DNA from: DATGLW01 sp035293965 | Lineage (GTDB): Bacteria; Actinomycetota; Acidimicrobiia; Acidimicrobiales; RAAP-2 | Direction: 5' to 3' | Length of the DNA: 18,854 nucleotides | NCBI GenBank assembly: GCA_035293965.1 | Contig: DATGLW010000066.1 | Span: 1 to 18,854 of the forward strand | Program-made: the position numbers and the translations under genes | Notes under the pieces: generated by a model | Seen by the model: the letters and a program-made list of their open reading frames with translations, nothing else | What the model was told of the DNA's origin: nothing | Database searches by the model: none | In this document: positions 1-6,007 of the stretch, piece after piece | Position numbering within the stretch: the first letter of the stretch is position 1 | Layout of the letters: every line of letters begins with the position of its first letter

Positions 1-399
1 CGTGGCGAGGGCGACCAGCTCGCGGTACGCGGCAACCCCCTCGCGCGCGAGCAGTGGCTGGCCGCTCGTGGCGGCCAGCACGGGGTCGACCACGAGGTTC
101 GGGAGCACCCCGTCGGCGGCAAGGCGCGTCACGCACCGCACGGTGGCCCCTGTGGCGAGCATGCCGGTCTTGACGGCGCGGACCGCCAGGTCCGAGACGA
201 CCGACCGGACCTGGGCCGCCACGAAGTCCGGATCGATCTCGACGATGCCCTGGACCCCGTTCGTGTTCTGGGCCGTGACCGCGCTCAGCGCGCACGCGCC
301 GTGCACCCCGTGAGCGGCGAAGGTGAGCAGGTCGGCCTGGGCTCCGGCGCCGCCGCCCGAGTCGGAGCCGGCGATGGTGAGTGCCACGACGGGCGTCAT
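1..399 (-). CDS. thiD: Hydroxymethylpyrimidine/phosphomethylpyrimidine kinase, N-terminal part (cut by window edge)
   Basis: ThiD phosphorylates hydroxymethylpyrimidine and then its monophosphate to make HMP-PP, the pyrimidine half of thiamine. The minus-strand reading from ATG at 399 runs open to base 1 (133 codons, about half of a typical 265-residue ThiD). It begins MTPVVALTIAGSDSGGGAGA, the ribokinase-fold ThiD signature (AGSDSGGGAG), followed by QADLLTF, the family motif TAQNTNGVQ and the segment VKTGMLATG. No Shine-Dalgarno precedes the ATG; instead TACGCT sits 6 nt upstream, suggesting a leaderless transcript. It diverges from thiG, so both thiamine branches (pyrimidine and thiazole) share one intergenic region. 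The C-terminus and any downstream genes lie outside the window. Identity is confident. Confidence 0.93.
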   Translation of the reverse strand, partial: MTPVVALTIAGSDSGGGAGAQADLLTFAAHGVHGACALSAVTAQNTNGVQGIVEIDPDFVAAQVRSVVSDLAVRAVKTGMLATGATVRCVTRLAADGVLPNLVVDPVLAATSGQPLLAREGVAAYRELVALAT

Positions 400-405
400 C
401 GGCCG

Positions 406-411
406 AGCGTA
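406..411 (-). promoter_or_regulatory. Candidate leaderless -10 box of thiD
   Basis: On the minus strand TACGCT lies with exactly 6 nt between it and the thiD ATG at 399, the spacing expected when transcription starts at the A of the ATG. No convincing -35 is seen. The same arrangement recurs at several other genes in this window. Confidence 0.5.
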
Positions 412-430
412 GCGGCCCGGTCCTGCGCGG

Positions 431-436
431 TATCCT
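431..436 (+). promoter_or_regulatory. Candidate leaderless -10 box of thiG
   Basis: TATCCT is followed by 7 nt and then ATG 444. No Shine-Dalgarno is present. Its expected -35 zone (about 408-413) overlaps the thiD -10 box on the other strand, so the two divergent promoters would compete for polymerase. Confidence 0.5.
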
Positions 437-443
437 GCGCGAG

Positions 444-1343
444 ATGGCCGGCGACGAGGCACGGATGGCTCGTCCGTCTGGCACCTCGCAGACCGGGGCC
501 GGAGGGCGGCGCGCAGGTACGCATGCCGCCGACGGTGCCCCCCGCGACGCGCCAGGCGGCAGGGGCCCGGACGACTTCGTCGTGGCCGGCGAGGTGCTGG
601 CATCGAGGCTGCTGCTCGGCACCGGGGGGATGTCGAGCCTCGCCGCCCTCGAGCGCGCCTTGCGGGCGTCGGGCACGGCGATGGCCACCGTGGCCGTGCG
701 CCGTGTCGACCCCTCGGCCCGAGGGTCGCTGCTGGACCTCCTCGGCGCGTTGGGGGTCCGCGTGCTGCCGAACACCGCCGGCTGCTACACCGCGACCGAA
801 GCCGTCCTGACGGCCAAGCTGGCGCGAGAGGCTTTCGAGACCAACTGGGTCAAGCTCGAGGTGATCGGCGACGACCGGACCCTCCTGCCCGACCCCGTGG
901 AGCTGCTGGCTGCGGCCGAGCAGCTCGCCGACGACGGCTTCGTCGTGCTCCCCTACACGAGCGACGACCCCGTCCTGGCTCGGCGCCTCGAGCAGGTCGG
1001 CTGCGCCGCGGTGATGCCGCTCGGGTCGCCCATCGGCAGCGGGCTCGGGATCCGGAACGTCCACAACCTGGCGCTGCTGCGTCAGGCGGTCACCGTGCCG
1101 GTTGTCCTCGACGCCGGGGTGGGCACGGCCTCCGACGCGGCGCGGGCGATGGAGCTCGGTTGCGACGGCGTGCTCGTGGCCTCGGCCGTCAACCGCGCCG
1201 AGGACCCGGCCGCCATGGCGGCGGCCATGCGGCTCGCGGTGGAGGCGGGCCGGCTCGCCCGGCTCGCCGGGCGCATCCCGGTGCGGTTCCACGCCGTGGC
1301 CTCGACGTCCTTCGAAGGGATGGCCGACCTGACGGAGTGGTAG
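444..1343 (+). CDS. thiG: Thiazole synthase
   Basis: ThiG builds the thiazole phosphate of thiamine from 1-deoxyxylulose 5-phosphate, ThiS thiocarboxylate and dehydroglycine or glycine imine. The (beta/alpha)8 domain is clearly visible: LLLGTGGMSS near the start, the catalytic lysine in NWVKLEVIGD (Lys137 with this start) followed by LLPDP, then MPLGSPIGSGLGIRN and the phosphate-binding VPVVLDAGVGTASDAA and GCDGVLVASAVN. The product would be 299 aa, against about 255 usual, because some 40 low-complexity residues precede the conserved domain. ATG 444 was chosen because a -10-like TATCCT lies 7 nt upstream; ATG 465 is an alternative. No thiS or thiO adjoins it, unlike many actinobacterial thi operons. 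Confidence 0.93.
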   Translation: MAGDEARMARPSGTSQTGAGGRRAGTHAADGAPRDAPGGRGPDDFVVAGEVLASRLLLGTGGMSSLAALERALRASGTAMATVAVRRVDPSARGSLLDLLGALGVRVLPNTAGCYTATEAVLTAKLAREAFETNWVKLEVIGDDRTLLPDPVELLAAAEQLADDGFVVLPYTSDDPVLARRLEQVGCAAVMPLGSPIGSGLGIRNVHNLALLRQAVTVPVVLDAGVGTASDAARAMELGCDGVLVASAVNRAEDPAAMAAAMRLAVEAGRLARLAGRIPVRFHAVASTSFEGMADLTEW

Positions 1344-1362
1344 CCGGCCCGCGTGGAGCCGG
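1344..1362 (+). terminator. Weak stem-loop just after thiG
   Basis: CCGGC and GCCGG can pair around a 9-nt loop immediately after the thiG stop codon. There is no T-tract and the stem is only 5 bp, so this is a tentative call. Confidence 0.2.
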
Positions 1363-1465
1363 AGCCGGGGCGTCCGCGAGGCGACGGCCCGGCCCGGCAG
1401 CGGTGGATGGGGTGGCGAGCGGCGCCGCGTCGCGGCGGTGCGCACCTGCCCAGATCGGAGGTTCG

Positions 1466-1789
1466 ATGACCGAGAGCCAGGCGCTCTACGACGACGGGCG
1501 GATCGCCTGCGACGACGAGGGGATCACCATCCGGTGGTACTACCTCTGGGGCGCGAGGAGGATCCCGTACCGGGCGATCCGCGCGGTGAGGACGTACCCG
1601 CTCAGCCTCGCGCGGGGGAAGTGGCGGATCTGGGGGTCGGGCGACCTCGCGCACTGGTACAACCTCGACCGTACGCGGCCGACGAAGCAGACGGGCATCG
1701 AGATCGACCTGGGCCGCCGCATCGTCCCGTGCATCACGCCTGACGACGCTGCGGCGGTCACCCACATCATCGAGGAACATCTCGCGTAG
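1466..1789 (+). CDS. Small PH-like domain protein of unknown function
   Basis: This 107-aa protein has no signal peptide or membrane segment. Its pattern of short beta strands with aromatic and basic residues (ITIRWYYLWGARRIPYRAIR, then IEIDLGRRIVPCIT) and a final helix (AAAVTHIIEEHLA) resembles bacterial PH-like (bPH) domain proteins that follow the theme 'convert to surface, apply I-x-Y-x-x-I'. Function is unknown. ATG 1466 is supported by a Shine-Dalgarno GGAGG 5 nt upstream; the longer open frame beginning at 1160 overlaps thiG and is not credible. It lies 122 bp after thiG on the same strand. The fold assignment is by inspection only. Confidence 0.75.
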   Translation: MTESQALYDDGRIACDDEGITIRWYYLWGARRIPYRAIRAVRTYPLSLARGKWRIWGSGDLAHWYNLDRTRPTKQTGIEIDLGRRIVPCITPDDAAAVTHIIEEHLA

Positions 1790-1827
1790 GGCCGGAGGCC
1801 GCGCTCTGCCGGGCCCGGCGGGCGTCT

Positions 1828-1833
1828 TATCCT
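1828..1833 (+). promoter_or_regulatory. Candidate leaderless -10 box of the COG4705-like gene
   Basis: TATCCT is followed by 6 nt and GTG 1840, with no Shine-Dalgarno. A GC palindrome (GCCGGGCCCGGC, 1809-1820) lies just upstream and could terminate the preceding gene or form part of the promoter region. Confidence 0.5.
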
Positions 1834-1839
1834 CTCCGG

Positions 1840-2634
1840 GTGCCGAACCGAAGGACATGGATCACGAGACGGGGTGCGCTGCGCGTGCCTGAGATCACCG
1901 CCGTCTTCTGGGTCGTCAAGGGCCTGTCGACGGCGATGGGCGAGGCGAGCTCGGACTACCTCGTCCACGCCATCGCACCGGTGGCCGCCGTGCTGCTCGG
2001 CTTCGTCGGGTTGGTGGCCGGGCTCCTCGCCCAGTTCGGAAGGGCTCGCTACGTCGCGTGGACGTACTGGTTCGCGGTGGTCATGGTCGGCACCTTCGGC
2101 ACGATGGCAGCCGACGTGCTCCACGTCGGGCTCGGCGTGCCCTACACGGCGTCGAGCATCCTGTACGCGGTCGTGCTGACCGCCGTCTTCACGTCGTGGC
2201 TGGCGACCGAGCGCACCCTGTCGATCCACAGCATCGACACGCCACGCAGGGAGATGTTCTACTGGGCGGCCGTCGTCGCGACCTTCGCCATGGGGACGGC
2301 CGTCGGCGACTTCACGGCGTACACCCTCCACCTGGGCTACTTCTCGTCGGCCTTCCTCTTCGGCGCGCTCATGGTCGTGCCGGCCGCGGGCTACCGCTGG
2401 TTCAGGTGGAACGGGGTGCTGTCGTTCTGGTTCGCCTACGTCCTGACGCGGCCCCTCGGTGCCTCGCTCGCCGACGGGTTCGGCAAGCCGCGGGATCTGG
2501 GCGGGATGGGGCTCGGGGACGGCGCCGTCGCCCTCGCCATCGGCGTGGTGATCCTTGCCATCGTCGCCTACCTGGCGATCACCGGGGCGGACGTGCAGCG
2601 GCCGGCGCCGGCGCTCGAGGCAGGAGAGTCCTGA
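1840..2634 (+). CDS. COG4705/DUF347-repeat multipass membrane protein
   Basis: This is a 264-aa integral membrane protein with about seven or eight hydrophobic segments. It carries four copies of the short repeat typical of COG4705 (DUF347): VPEITAVFWVVKGLSTAMGE followed by ASSDYL, then YWFAVVMVGTFGTMAADVLH, then FYWAAVVATFAMGTAVGDFT, then SFWFAYVLTRPLGASLADGF. Each has an aromatic-Trp start, a central Gly-Thr or equivalent, and a conserved Asp. The conserved Asp/Glu within membrane segments suggests a transport-like or metal-linked role, but the family has no established function that I can state. Start GTG 1840 is supported by the -10-like TATCCT 6 nt upstream; the next in-frame candidate, GTG at about 1885, begins right at the first repeat. 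Confidence 0.85.
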   Translation: MPNRRTWITRRGALRVPEITAVFWVVKGLSTAMGEASSDYLVHAIAPVAAVLLGFVGLVAGLLAQFGRARYVAWTYWFAVVMVGTFGTMAADVLHVGLGVPYTASSILYAVVLTAVFTSWLATERTLSIHSIDTPRREMFYWAAVVATFAMGTAVGDFTAYTLHLGYFSSAFLFGALMVVPAAGYRWFRWNGVLSFWFAYVLTRPLGASLADGFGKPRDLGGMGLGDGAVALAIGVVILAIVAYLAITGADVQRPAPALEAGES

Positions 2635-2903
2635 CCGTCGTCGCGGGCCCAGCTTCGCCCATGTCCTCCGGTCGGCTCACATCGCGCTCCGGCGCCGCAG
2701 GGAGGCGTTCGTGGCCATGACCCGGGAGCGATCGCGTCTGTGGACCGGCCGCATCGCGCAGCGGCCATGGTGGCCGAGCAGGCGTCGGCCACCTCGTCGA
2801 CCTGTCATCCGAATATCCCAGCAGAGCAAGCCCTCGCCACCCGCTGATCGAACGGTGCCCGGGGACGGGAGAAGGCCGAGACGCGGGGCAGTCGCGAGGA
2901 AGA
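2635..2903. other. Intergenic stretch between convergent genes, no gene recognised
   Basis: About 300 bp separate the membrane-protein stop from the methyltransferase stop. Open frames exist on both strands but they are Arg/Pro-rich, lack a Shine-Dalgarno or leaderless -10, and show no recognisable motif. I see no RNA gene here. A decayed gene cannot be excluded. Confidence 0.5.
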
Positions 2904-2933
2904 GCCGAGGGGCTCGGACGAGCCACCATCGGC
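2904..2933 (-). terminator. Two-part stem-loop after the methyltransferase gene
   Basis: Reading the minus strand, GCCGA pairs with TCGGC, then an internal loop, then GGCTC pairs with GAGCC around a 4-nt loop, giving 10 bp in total. It begins 5 nt after the stop codon and is followed by the pyrimidine-rich TCTTCCTC. This is a plausible terminator, with no strict T-tract. Confidence 0.45.
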
Positions 2934-2938
2934 CCCTG

Positions 2939-3664
2939 CTAGCCCGGCGGCCGCCTGCCGCCGAAGATCGCGTGGTCCAGTTCCTTCCAGTACACGTCGA
3001 CTGCCTCGAAGCCGGCCGACCGGAGATAGCCGAGCTGAGGATCGAGCGGGATGATGTGGCGGACATGATTGTCCCAGCGGGCCTGCTCCTCTGGCGTCCG
3101 GTGGGCCCGCCTCGCGGCCGCCTCCGGATCGCGGCGATCCTGTACCCGCTGCCACGCCTCCTCCACTGCCGGGTCGTCGGCAGAGACGGGGTCGTAGTTG
3201 AGGTACCAGCCTCCCGGAGCCAGCCGCTCGAATATCTCCCGGAAGAGACCCGCCTTCCGCTCGTCGGTCAGGTGGTGGACGCAGAGGGACGAGATCACCG
3301 CCCGCAGCCCGCCGGCCAGATCGGGCGGCCACCCTCCGGCGGCCATGTCGATCTCGACGTAGCGGTAGCGCCCCTCGTACCTGGCCAGCGTCCGCCGCCC
3401 CTCCTGCATCATCTGCGTCGAGTAGTCCGCCAGGACGGCGGCCGCGGAGGGATAGCGGTCCAGCACCGCCCGTGAGGCCGCCCCGGTCCCCGCCCCCAGA
3501 TCCACGAAGGTGAACTCCTCGTGTTCGGCGAAGGGCAGGAGCTCCGCCAGCAACCGACGAGGCCAGGCCCGGGTCCGCTCCCGCTCCTCCTCCGTGGCGA
3601 CCCACTGCGCCACGGTCGACTCCGACTTCCACACCGCCGCGTTCGACTCCGCGCTGCCCACCAT
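2939..3664 (-). CDS. Class I SAM-dependent methyltransferase
   Basis: This 241-aa protein carries a Rossmann-type methyltransferase domain. Motif I, VDLGAGTG, lies at residues 54-61; an acidic residue ends strand 2 (Asp80 in VLADYS); EIDMA is at 104-108; and SLCVHHLTD at 126-134, followed by LFREIFERLAPGGW, is the post-motif region typical of Methyltransf_25/12 (UbiE-like small-molecule enzymes). The substrate cannot be inferred. The C-terminal part contains EEQARWDNHVRHIIP and LGYLRSAGFEAVDVYWKEL, also usual for this group. ATG 3664 fits a leaderless start, with TACGGT 6 nt upstream, and three 13-bp repeats lie just upstream. The ZIP transporter gene lies 178 bp further upstream on the same strand. 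Confidence 0.88.
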   Translation of the reverse strand: MVGSAESNAAVWKSESTVAQWVATEEERERTRAWPRRLLAELLPFAEHEEFTFVDLGAGTGAASRAVLDRYPSAAAVLADYSTQMMQEGRRTLARYEGRYRYVEIDMAAGGWPPDLAGGLRAVISSLCVHHLTDERKAGLFREIFERLAPGGWYLNYDPVSADDPAVEEAWQRVQDRRDPEAAARRAHRTPEEQARWDNHVRHIIPLDPQLGYLRSAGFEAVDVYWKELDHAIFGGRRPPG

Positions 3665-3670
3665 GGCGAC

Positions 3671-3676
3671 ACCGTA
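3671..3676 (-). promoter_or_regulatory. Candidate leaderless -10 box of the methyltransferase gene
   Basis: On the minus strand TACGGT is separated from ATG 3664 by 6 nt, with no Shine-Dalgarno. The -35 zone falls inside the 13-bp tandem repeats immediately upstream. Confidence 0.5.
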
Positions 3677-3684
3677 TCTCTCGA

Positions 3685-3723
3685 TCTCTCTACGGAATCT
3701 CTCTACGGAATCTCTCTACGGAA
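3685..3723. repeat. Three perfect tandem copies of a 13-bp unit in a promoter
   Basis: The unit TCTCTCTACGGAA occurs at 3685-3697, 3698-3710 and 3711-3723 without a mismatch. It lies directly upstream of the methyltransferase -10 box, covering the expected -35 region. It could be a regulator-binding array or a spacer that changes length by slippage. Confidence 0.9.
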
Positions 3724-3766
3724 GGGCCCTGACCGGACGGGCTCGGGCCTGGCGGGGCGCCACATC

Positions 3767-3818
3767 CGCGGCTGCACCGCTCTCGTGGCTGCACCGCCCC
3801 TCGTGGGTGCATCACCCC
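3767..3818. repeat. Degenerate 17/18-bp tandem repeat, about three copies
   Basis: Three imperfect copies at 3767-3783, 3784-3801 and 3802-3818 share a CGyGGCTGCACC-like core. They lie in the gap between the ZIP and methyltransferase genes. No function is apparent. Confidence 0.6.
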
Positions 3819-3842
3819 GGCCAGGAGTGCCGCGGCTGCCGA

Positions 3843-4691
3843 TCAGGCGCCGGCCGCCGTCACGATCATGTCGGTCACGAAGCCGGCGGTGAGCCCGATG
3901 AGGACCCCCCAGGCGACGAGCACTGGTCGCCTGGCCCGGTTGGCCACGCCGAGGAGCTGGATGACGACGTAGAGGATCGAGCCGGCAGCGAGGGAGAGGA
4001 AGACCACGTCGACCGGGGTGCTCGTGAACTGACGGCCGACGGCCGTGCCGACGAACGTGGGGCCGCCCCCGATGAGGCCGAGGAGCAGGAGGAAGCCCCA
4101 CGAAGGGCGGACCTCCTCTGCGGCGAGCGGGGCCACGATCCCGAAGCCCTCGGTGGCGTTGTGCAGGGCGAACCCGATGACGAGCAGGGTGGCGAGGGCG
4201 AGCTCGTTGCGAGCCGCGCTGGCTCCGATCGCGAGGCCCTCGCCGAAATTGTGGAGGCCGATGCCAGCCGCGATGAACAGGGCGAGCCGAGCCTGGTCCG
4301 AGAGCTTCGCCACCGGCATGCCCCTGGCTGCCACCTCGGTGTCGAGCATGGCGCCCACGCCGGGAGGGTGGGGGCGGCGAGCAGCGAGGAACTGCTCGTA
4401 GTACACGAGGGTGACCAGCCCGGCACCGAGGCCGCCGAAGAAGAGGGCGGCGTAGCCCACGACCGGCCACACGCCGCCCCGGTGGTCGTGGAGGGCCGAC
4501 AGCGAGCTCGAGATGGGGTCGAAGGCGTTGGTGACCACGTCCCAGATCAAAAAGACGAGGATGCCGATGGCCACGGCGTTCAGGAACTGGCGGACCCTCG
4601 GCATCGGCCGGCGCATGCGCCCGATGGGGAGCCCGAGGAGGATGGTGATGCCGGCGATGACACCGAGGACCAGTGTCCGGGCTTCGCTCAC
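3843..4691 (-). CDS. ZIP-family divalent metal transporter
   Basis: This is a 282-aa inner-membrane protein with about eight hydrophobic segments. Two signature metal-binding helices of the ZIP family are visible: GLHNFGEGLAIG (His147, Asn148, Glu151) and ALHNATEGFGIV (His177, Asn178, Glu181), matching the HN..EG patterns of TM4 and TM5. A short HDH sequence (residues 68-70) lies in an extramembrane loop. ZIP proteins import Zn, Fe or Mn. Here the promoter carries TTAGG/CCTAA palindromes, which suggests iron or manganese control over zinc control, but substrate remains inferred. The GTG start at 4691 is preceded by a GGAGGGGG Shine-Dalgarno about 9 nt upstream. Confidence 0.9.
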   Translation of the reverse strand: MSEARTLVLGVIAGITILLGLPIGRMRRPMPRVRQFLNAVAIGILVFLIWDVVTNAFDPISSSLSALHDHRGGVWPVVGYAALFFGGLGAGLVTLVYYEQFLAARRPHPPGVGAMLDTEVAARGMPVAKLSDQARLALFIAAGIGLHNFGEGLAIGASAARNELALATLLVIGFALHNATEGFGIVAPLAAEEVRPSWGFLLLLGLIGGGPTFVGTAVGRQFTSTPVDVVFLSLAAGSILYVVIQLLGVANRARRPVLVAWGVLIGLTAGFVTDMIVTAAGA

Positions 4692-4762
4692 TGGGTCGTT
4701 CCCCCTCCTTCTCGTGCCCGCCTCCCGGCGGGCGCCGCCTGCGGCAGCGCTCGGCGTAGACG

Positions 4763-4792
4763 TTAGGCTCTCCTAACTTTAGGGTAGCCTAA
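4763..4792. promoter_or_regulatory. Double palindromic operator of DtxR/IdeR/MntR-like type
   Basis: Two 14-bp inverted repeats, TTAGGctctCCTAA (4763-4776) and TTAGGgtagCCTAA (4779-4792), sit 16 bp centre to centre. The half-sites TTAGG/CCTAA are those of DtxR/IdeR-class metal regulators, but the 4-bp spacing differs from the 9 bp between outer half-sites in the classical 19-bp IdeR box. Both copies overlap the ZIP core promoter, so binding should block transcription. Confidence 0.75.
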
Positions 4793-4805
4793 CTCATCCT
4801 GTCAA
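4776..4805 (-). promoter_or_regulatory. Promoter of the ZIP transporter gene
   Basis: On the minus strand a perfect TTGACA -35 (4805-4800) is followed after 18 bp by TAAAGT (4781-4776). The predicted transcript starts near 4769 and has an untranslated leader of roughly 75-80 nt. The operator palindromes cover the spacer and -10. Confidence 0.7.
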
Positions 4806-4949
4806 GGGCGAGCCTCGCAGAGGGGGGAGCAAGGGCGCGAGGGCGAGCCTCGCAGAGAGGGGAGCAAGGGCGCGAGGGCGAGCCTCGCAGAGGGGACAGC
4901 AAGGGCGGGCCTCGCCAAGGGGACAGCAAGGGCGGGCCTCGCCGAGGGA
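4804..4949. repeat. Imperfect tandem array with hairpin-forming units, five copies
   Basis: Units starting AAGGGCG occur at 4804-4830 (27 bp), 4831-4865 (35), 4866-4900 (35), 4901-4927 (27) and 4928-4949 (partial). The 35-bp copies contain GCGAGG and CCTCGC around a 5-nt loop; the short later copies contain GGCG and CGCC. The array abuts the ZIP -35 box, and a further 150 bp with no gene separates it from the MerR gene. Confidence 0.8.
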
Positions 4950-5043
4950 CCCGGCTCGACAGGACGAACCCACCGACCGACTCCGGCCCGACAGGGGAGC
5001 GGAGGGGGAAAGGCAGCTGCCTGGCAGTGCGCGGGTCACCCAA

Positions 5044-5055
5044 ACGTAACTACGT
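5044..5055. promoter_or_regulatory. Palindrome ACGTAACTACGT upstream of the MerR gene
   Basis: The perfect inverted repeat ACGTA-AC-TACGT lies just upstream of two overlapping -10-like boxes, TACGCT (5068-5073) and TACAGT (5073-5078). It is a candidate site for autoregulation by the MerR protein; a direct repeat GTCCGT follows it. No clear -35 is seen. Confidence 0.4.
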
Positions 5056-5102
5056 CCGTGTCGTCCGTACGCTACAGTTCCTCGGCGAGCGGAGGAGGAT
5101 CG

Positions 5103-5603
5103 ATGGCCGGCACGGCTGACGGCACGGTTGACGAGGGCGGCTTCCATGGGCCGCAGGTGTGCGCGCTCGTGGGCATCACCTACCGGCAGCTCGACTACTG
5201 GGCCCGGACGGGCCTCCTGCGGCCGTCGCTGGCCGAGGCGAACGGCAGCGGCTCCCGGCGACGGTACTCGTACCACGACGTGCTCGAGCTCAAGGTGATC
5301 AAGCAGCTCCTCGACGCGGGGGTCTCCTTGCAGTCGGCCCGACGCGCCGTGGACTGTCTCCGCCAGAACCTCGGGGCGGACCTCGCCTCGGCCAACCTGG
5401 TGCTCACGGGAGGCCGGTCCGTCCTCGCCCGATCCGACGGCGAGGTGGTGGACCTGCTCGCCGGTGGGCAGGGCGTGTTCAACATCGTGCCGCTGTCGGG
5501 CGTGGTCGACGAGCTCGACGCCGAGATCGTCCGCCTCAGGCGCGAGCCGGCGCCCGAGGCACCGGTCGGCCGGGGCTCGCGATCGCGGGCCGCCGGGGAG
5601 TGA
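5103..5603 (+). CDS. MerR-family regulator resembling mycobacterial Rv1828
   Basis: This 166-aa DNA-binding protein has the MerR winged helix at residues about 17-90: QVCALVGITYRQLDYWARTG, then SGSRRRYSYHDVLELKVIKQ, then LLDAGVSLQSARRAV. The C-terminal region (DGEVVDLLAGGQGVFNIVPL) lacks the cysteines of metal-sensing MerR proteins. From memory, this matches the Rv1828 subfamily of actinobacteria, encoded next to garA and the glycine cleavage genes gcvH and gcvB in Mycobacterium tuberculosis. Here it heads a run leading into gcvT-gcvPA-gcvPB, which supports a link to glycine metabolism. ATG 5103 is chosen for its Shine-Dalgarno GGAGGAGG ending 4 nt upstream; the frame is open from 5058. The stop overlaps the next start by 4 bp (GTGA). 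Confidence 0.88.
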   Translation: MAGTADGTVDEGGFHGPQVCALVGITYRQLDYWARTGLLRPSLAEANGSGSRRRYSYHDVLELKVIKQLLDAGVSLQSARRAVDCLRQNLGADLASANLVLTGGRSVLARSDGEVVDLLAGGQGVFNIVPLSGVVDELDAEIVRLRREPAPEAPVGRGSRSRAAGE

Positions 5604-5995
5604 GCGGCCGCCGACGGTCCGCGGCACGGCGGCGCCACCCGTCTACCTTGCCGGCTGCAGCCGGTGAATTCGCCCACCCTTCGGAGCGCGTCCTCGCAGC
5701 CCTCCTCGACGTCGCTGGAGTCCGATGGGAGTACGAACCGGTCGAGTTCGTCCTGCGCTGGGACCGGTCCGGGCGGCCCATGGCCGGGTTCCGTCCCGAT
5801 TTCTGGCTGCCGGACCTGGCCTGCTTCGTCGAGCTCACCACCGCCGACCAGCGGCTCGTGACCCGCAAGAACGCCAAGGTCAGGCGCCTGCGCCTCCTGC
5901 ACCCCGACGTCGAGGTCCATCTCGTGTACCAGCGGGACTTCCACGCCCTGCTCCGTCACCACGGGCTCGGCAGGGCCGGCACGGACGCCGCGTAG
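5600..5995 (+). CDS. Small PD-(D/E)XK-like protein of unknown function
   Basis: The product is 131 aa and probably cytoplasmic. After a basic, low-complexity start, residues 25-120 show SERVLAALLDVAGVRWEYEP, then FRPDFWLPD (Asp67), CFVELTTADQRLVTRKNAKV (Glu78, Lys90, Lys93) and VEVHLVYQRDFHALL. The order PD..ExT..K recalls PD-(D/E)XK nuclease folds, but the usual ExK lysine is Thr, so catalysis is doubtful unless Lys90 or Lys93 substitutes. I recall similar ELTT..LVTKKNRKVRRLR segments in actinobacterial proteins linked to hypoxanthine phosphoribosyltransferase, but cannot verify this. GTG 5600 overlaps the MerR stop by 4 bp, indicating translational coupling. gcvT starts 12 bp downstream. 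Confidence 0.7.
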   Translation: MSGRRRSAARRRHPSTLPAAAGEFAHPSERVLAALLDVAGVRWEYEPVEFVLRWDRSGRPMAGFRPDFWLPDLACFVELTTADQRLVTRKNAKVRRLRLLHPDVEVHLVYQRDFHALLRHHGLGRAGTDAA

Positions 5996-5998
5996 GCT
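5993..5998 (+). promoter_or_regulatory. Possible -10 box of gcvT embedded in the upstream stop codon
   Basis: TAGGCT begins with the TAG stop of the preceding gene and lies 9 nt before ATG 6008. The gap is longer than the 6-8 nt at other candidates in this window, so an internal leaderless promoter is possible but weaker. Confidence 0.3.
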
Positions 5999-6007
5999 GG
6001 CTGGCGT

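Noticed and set aside
400..443. TPP riboswitch for thiD or thiG
   Set aside because: The 44-bp divergent gap is too short and both starts fit leaderless transcripts.
2717..2938. Possible small gene starting at ATG 2717 in the convergent gap
   Set aside because: The frame is Arg/Pro-rich, runs into the methyltransferase gene antisense, and has no ribosome site or -10 box.
5004..6007. Glycine riboswitch ahead of gcvT
   Set aside because: The space before gcvT is a 12-bp gap after a coding gene, and the region before the MerR gene shows no aptamer-like paired structure.
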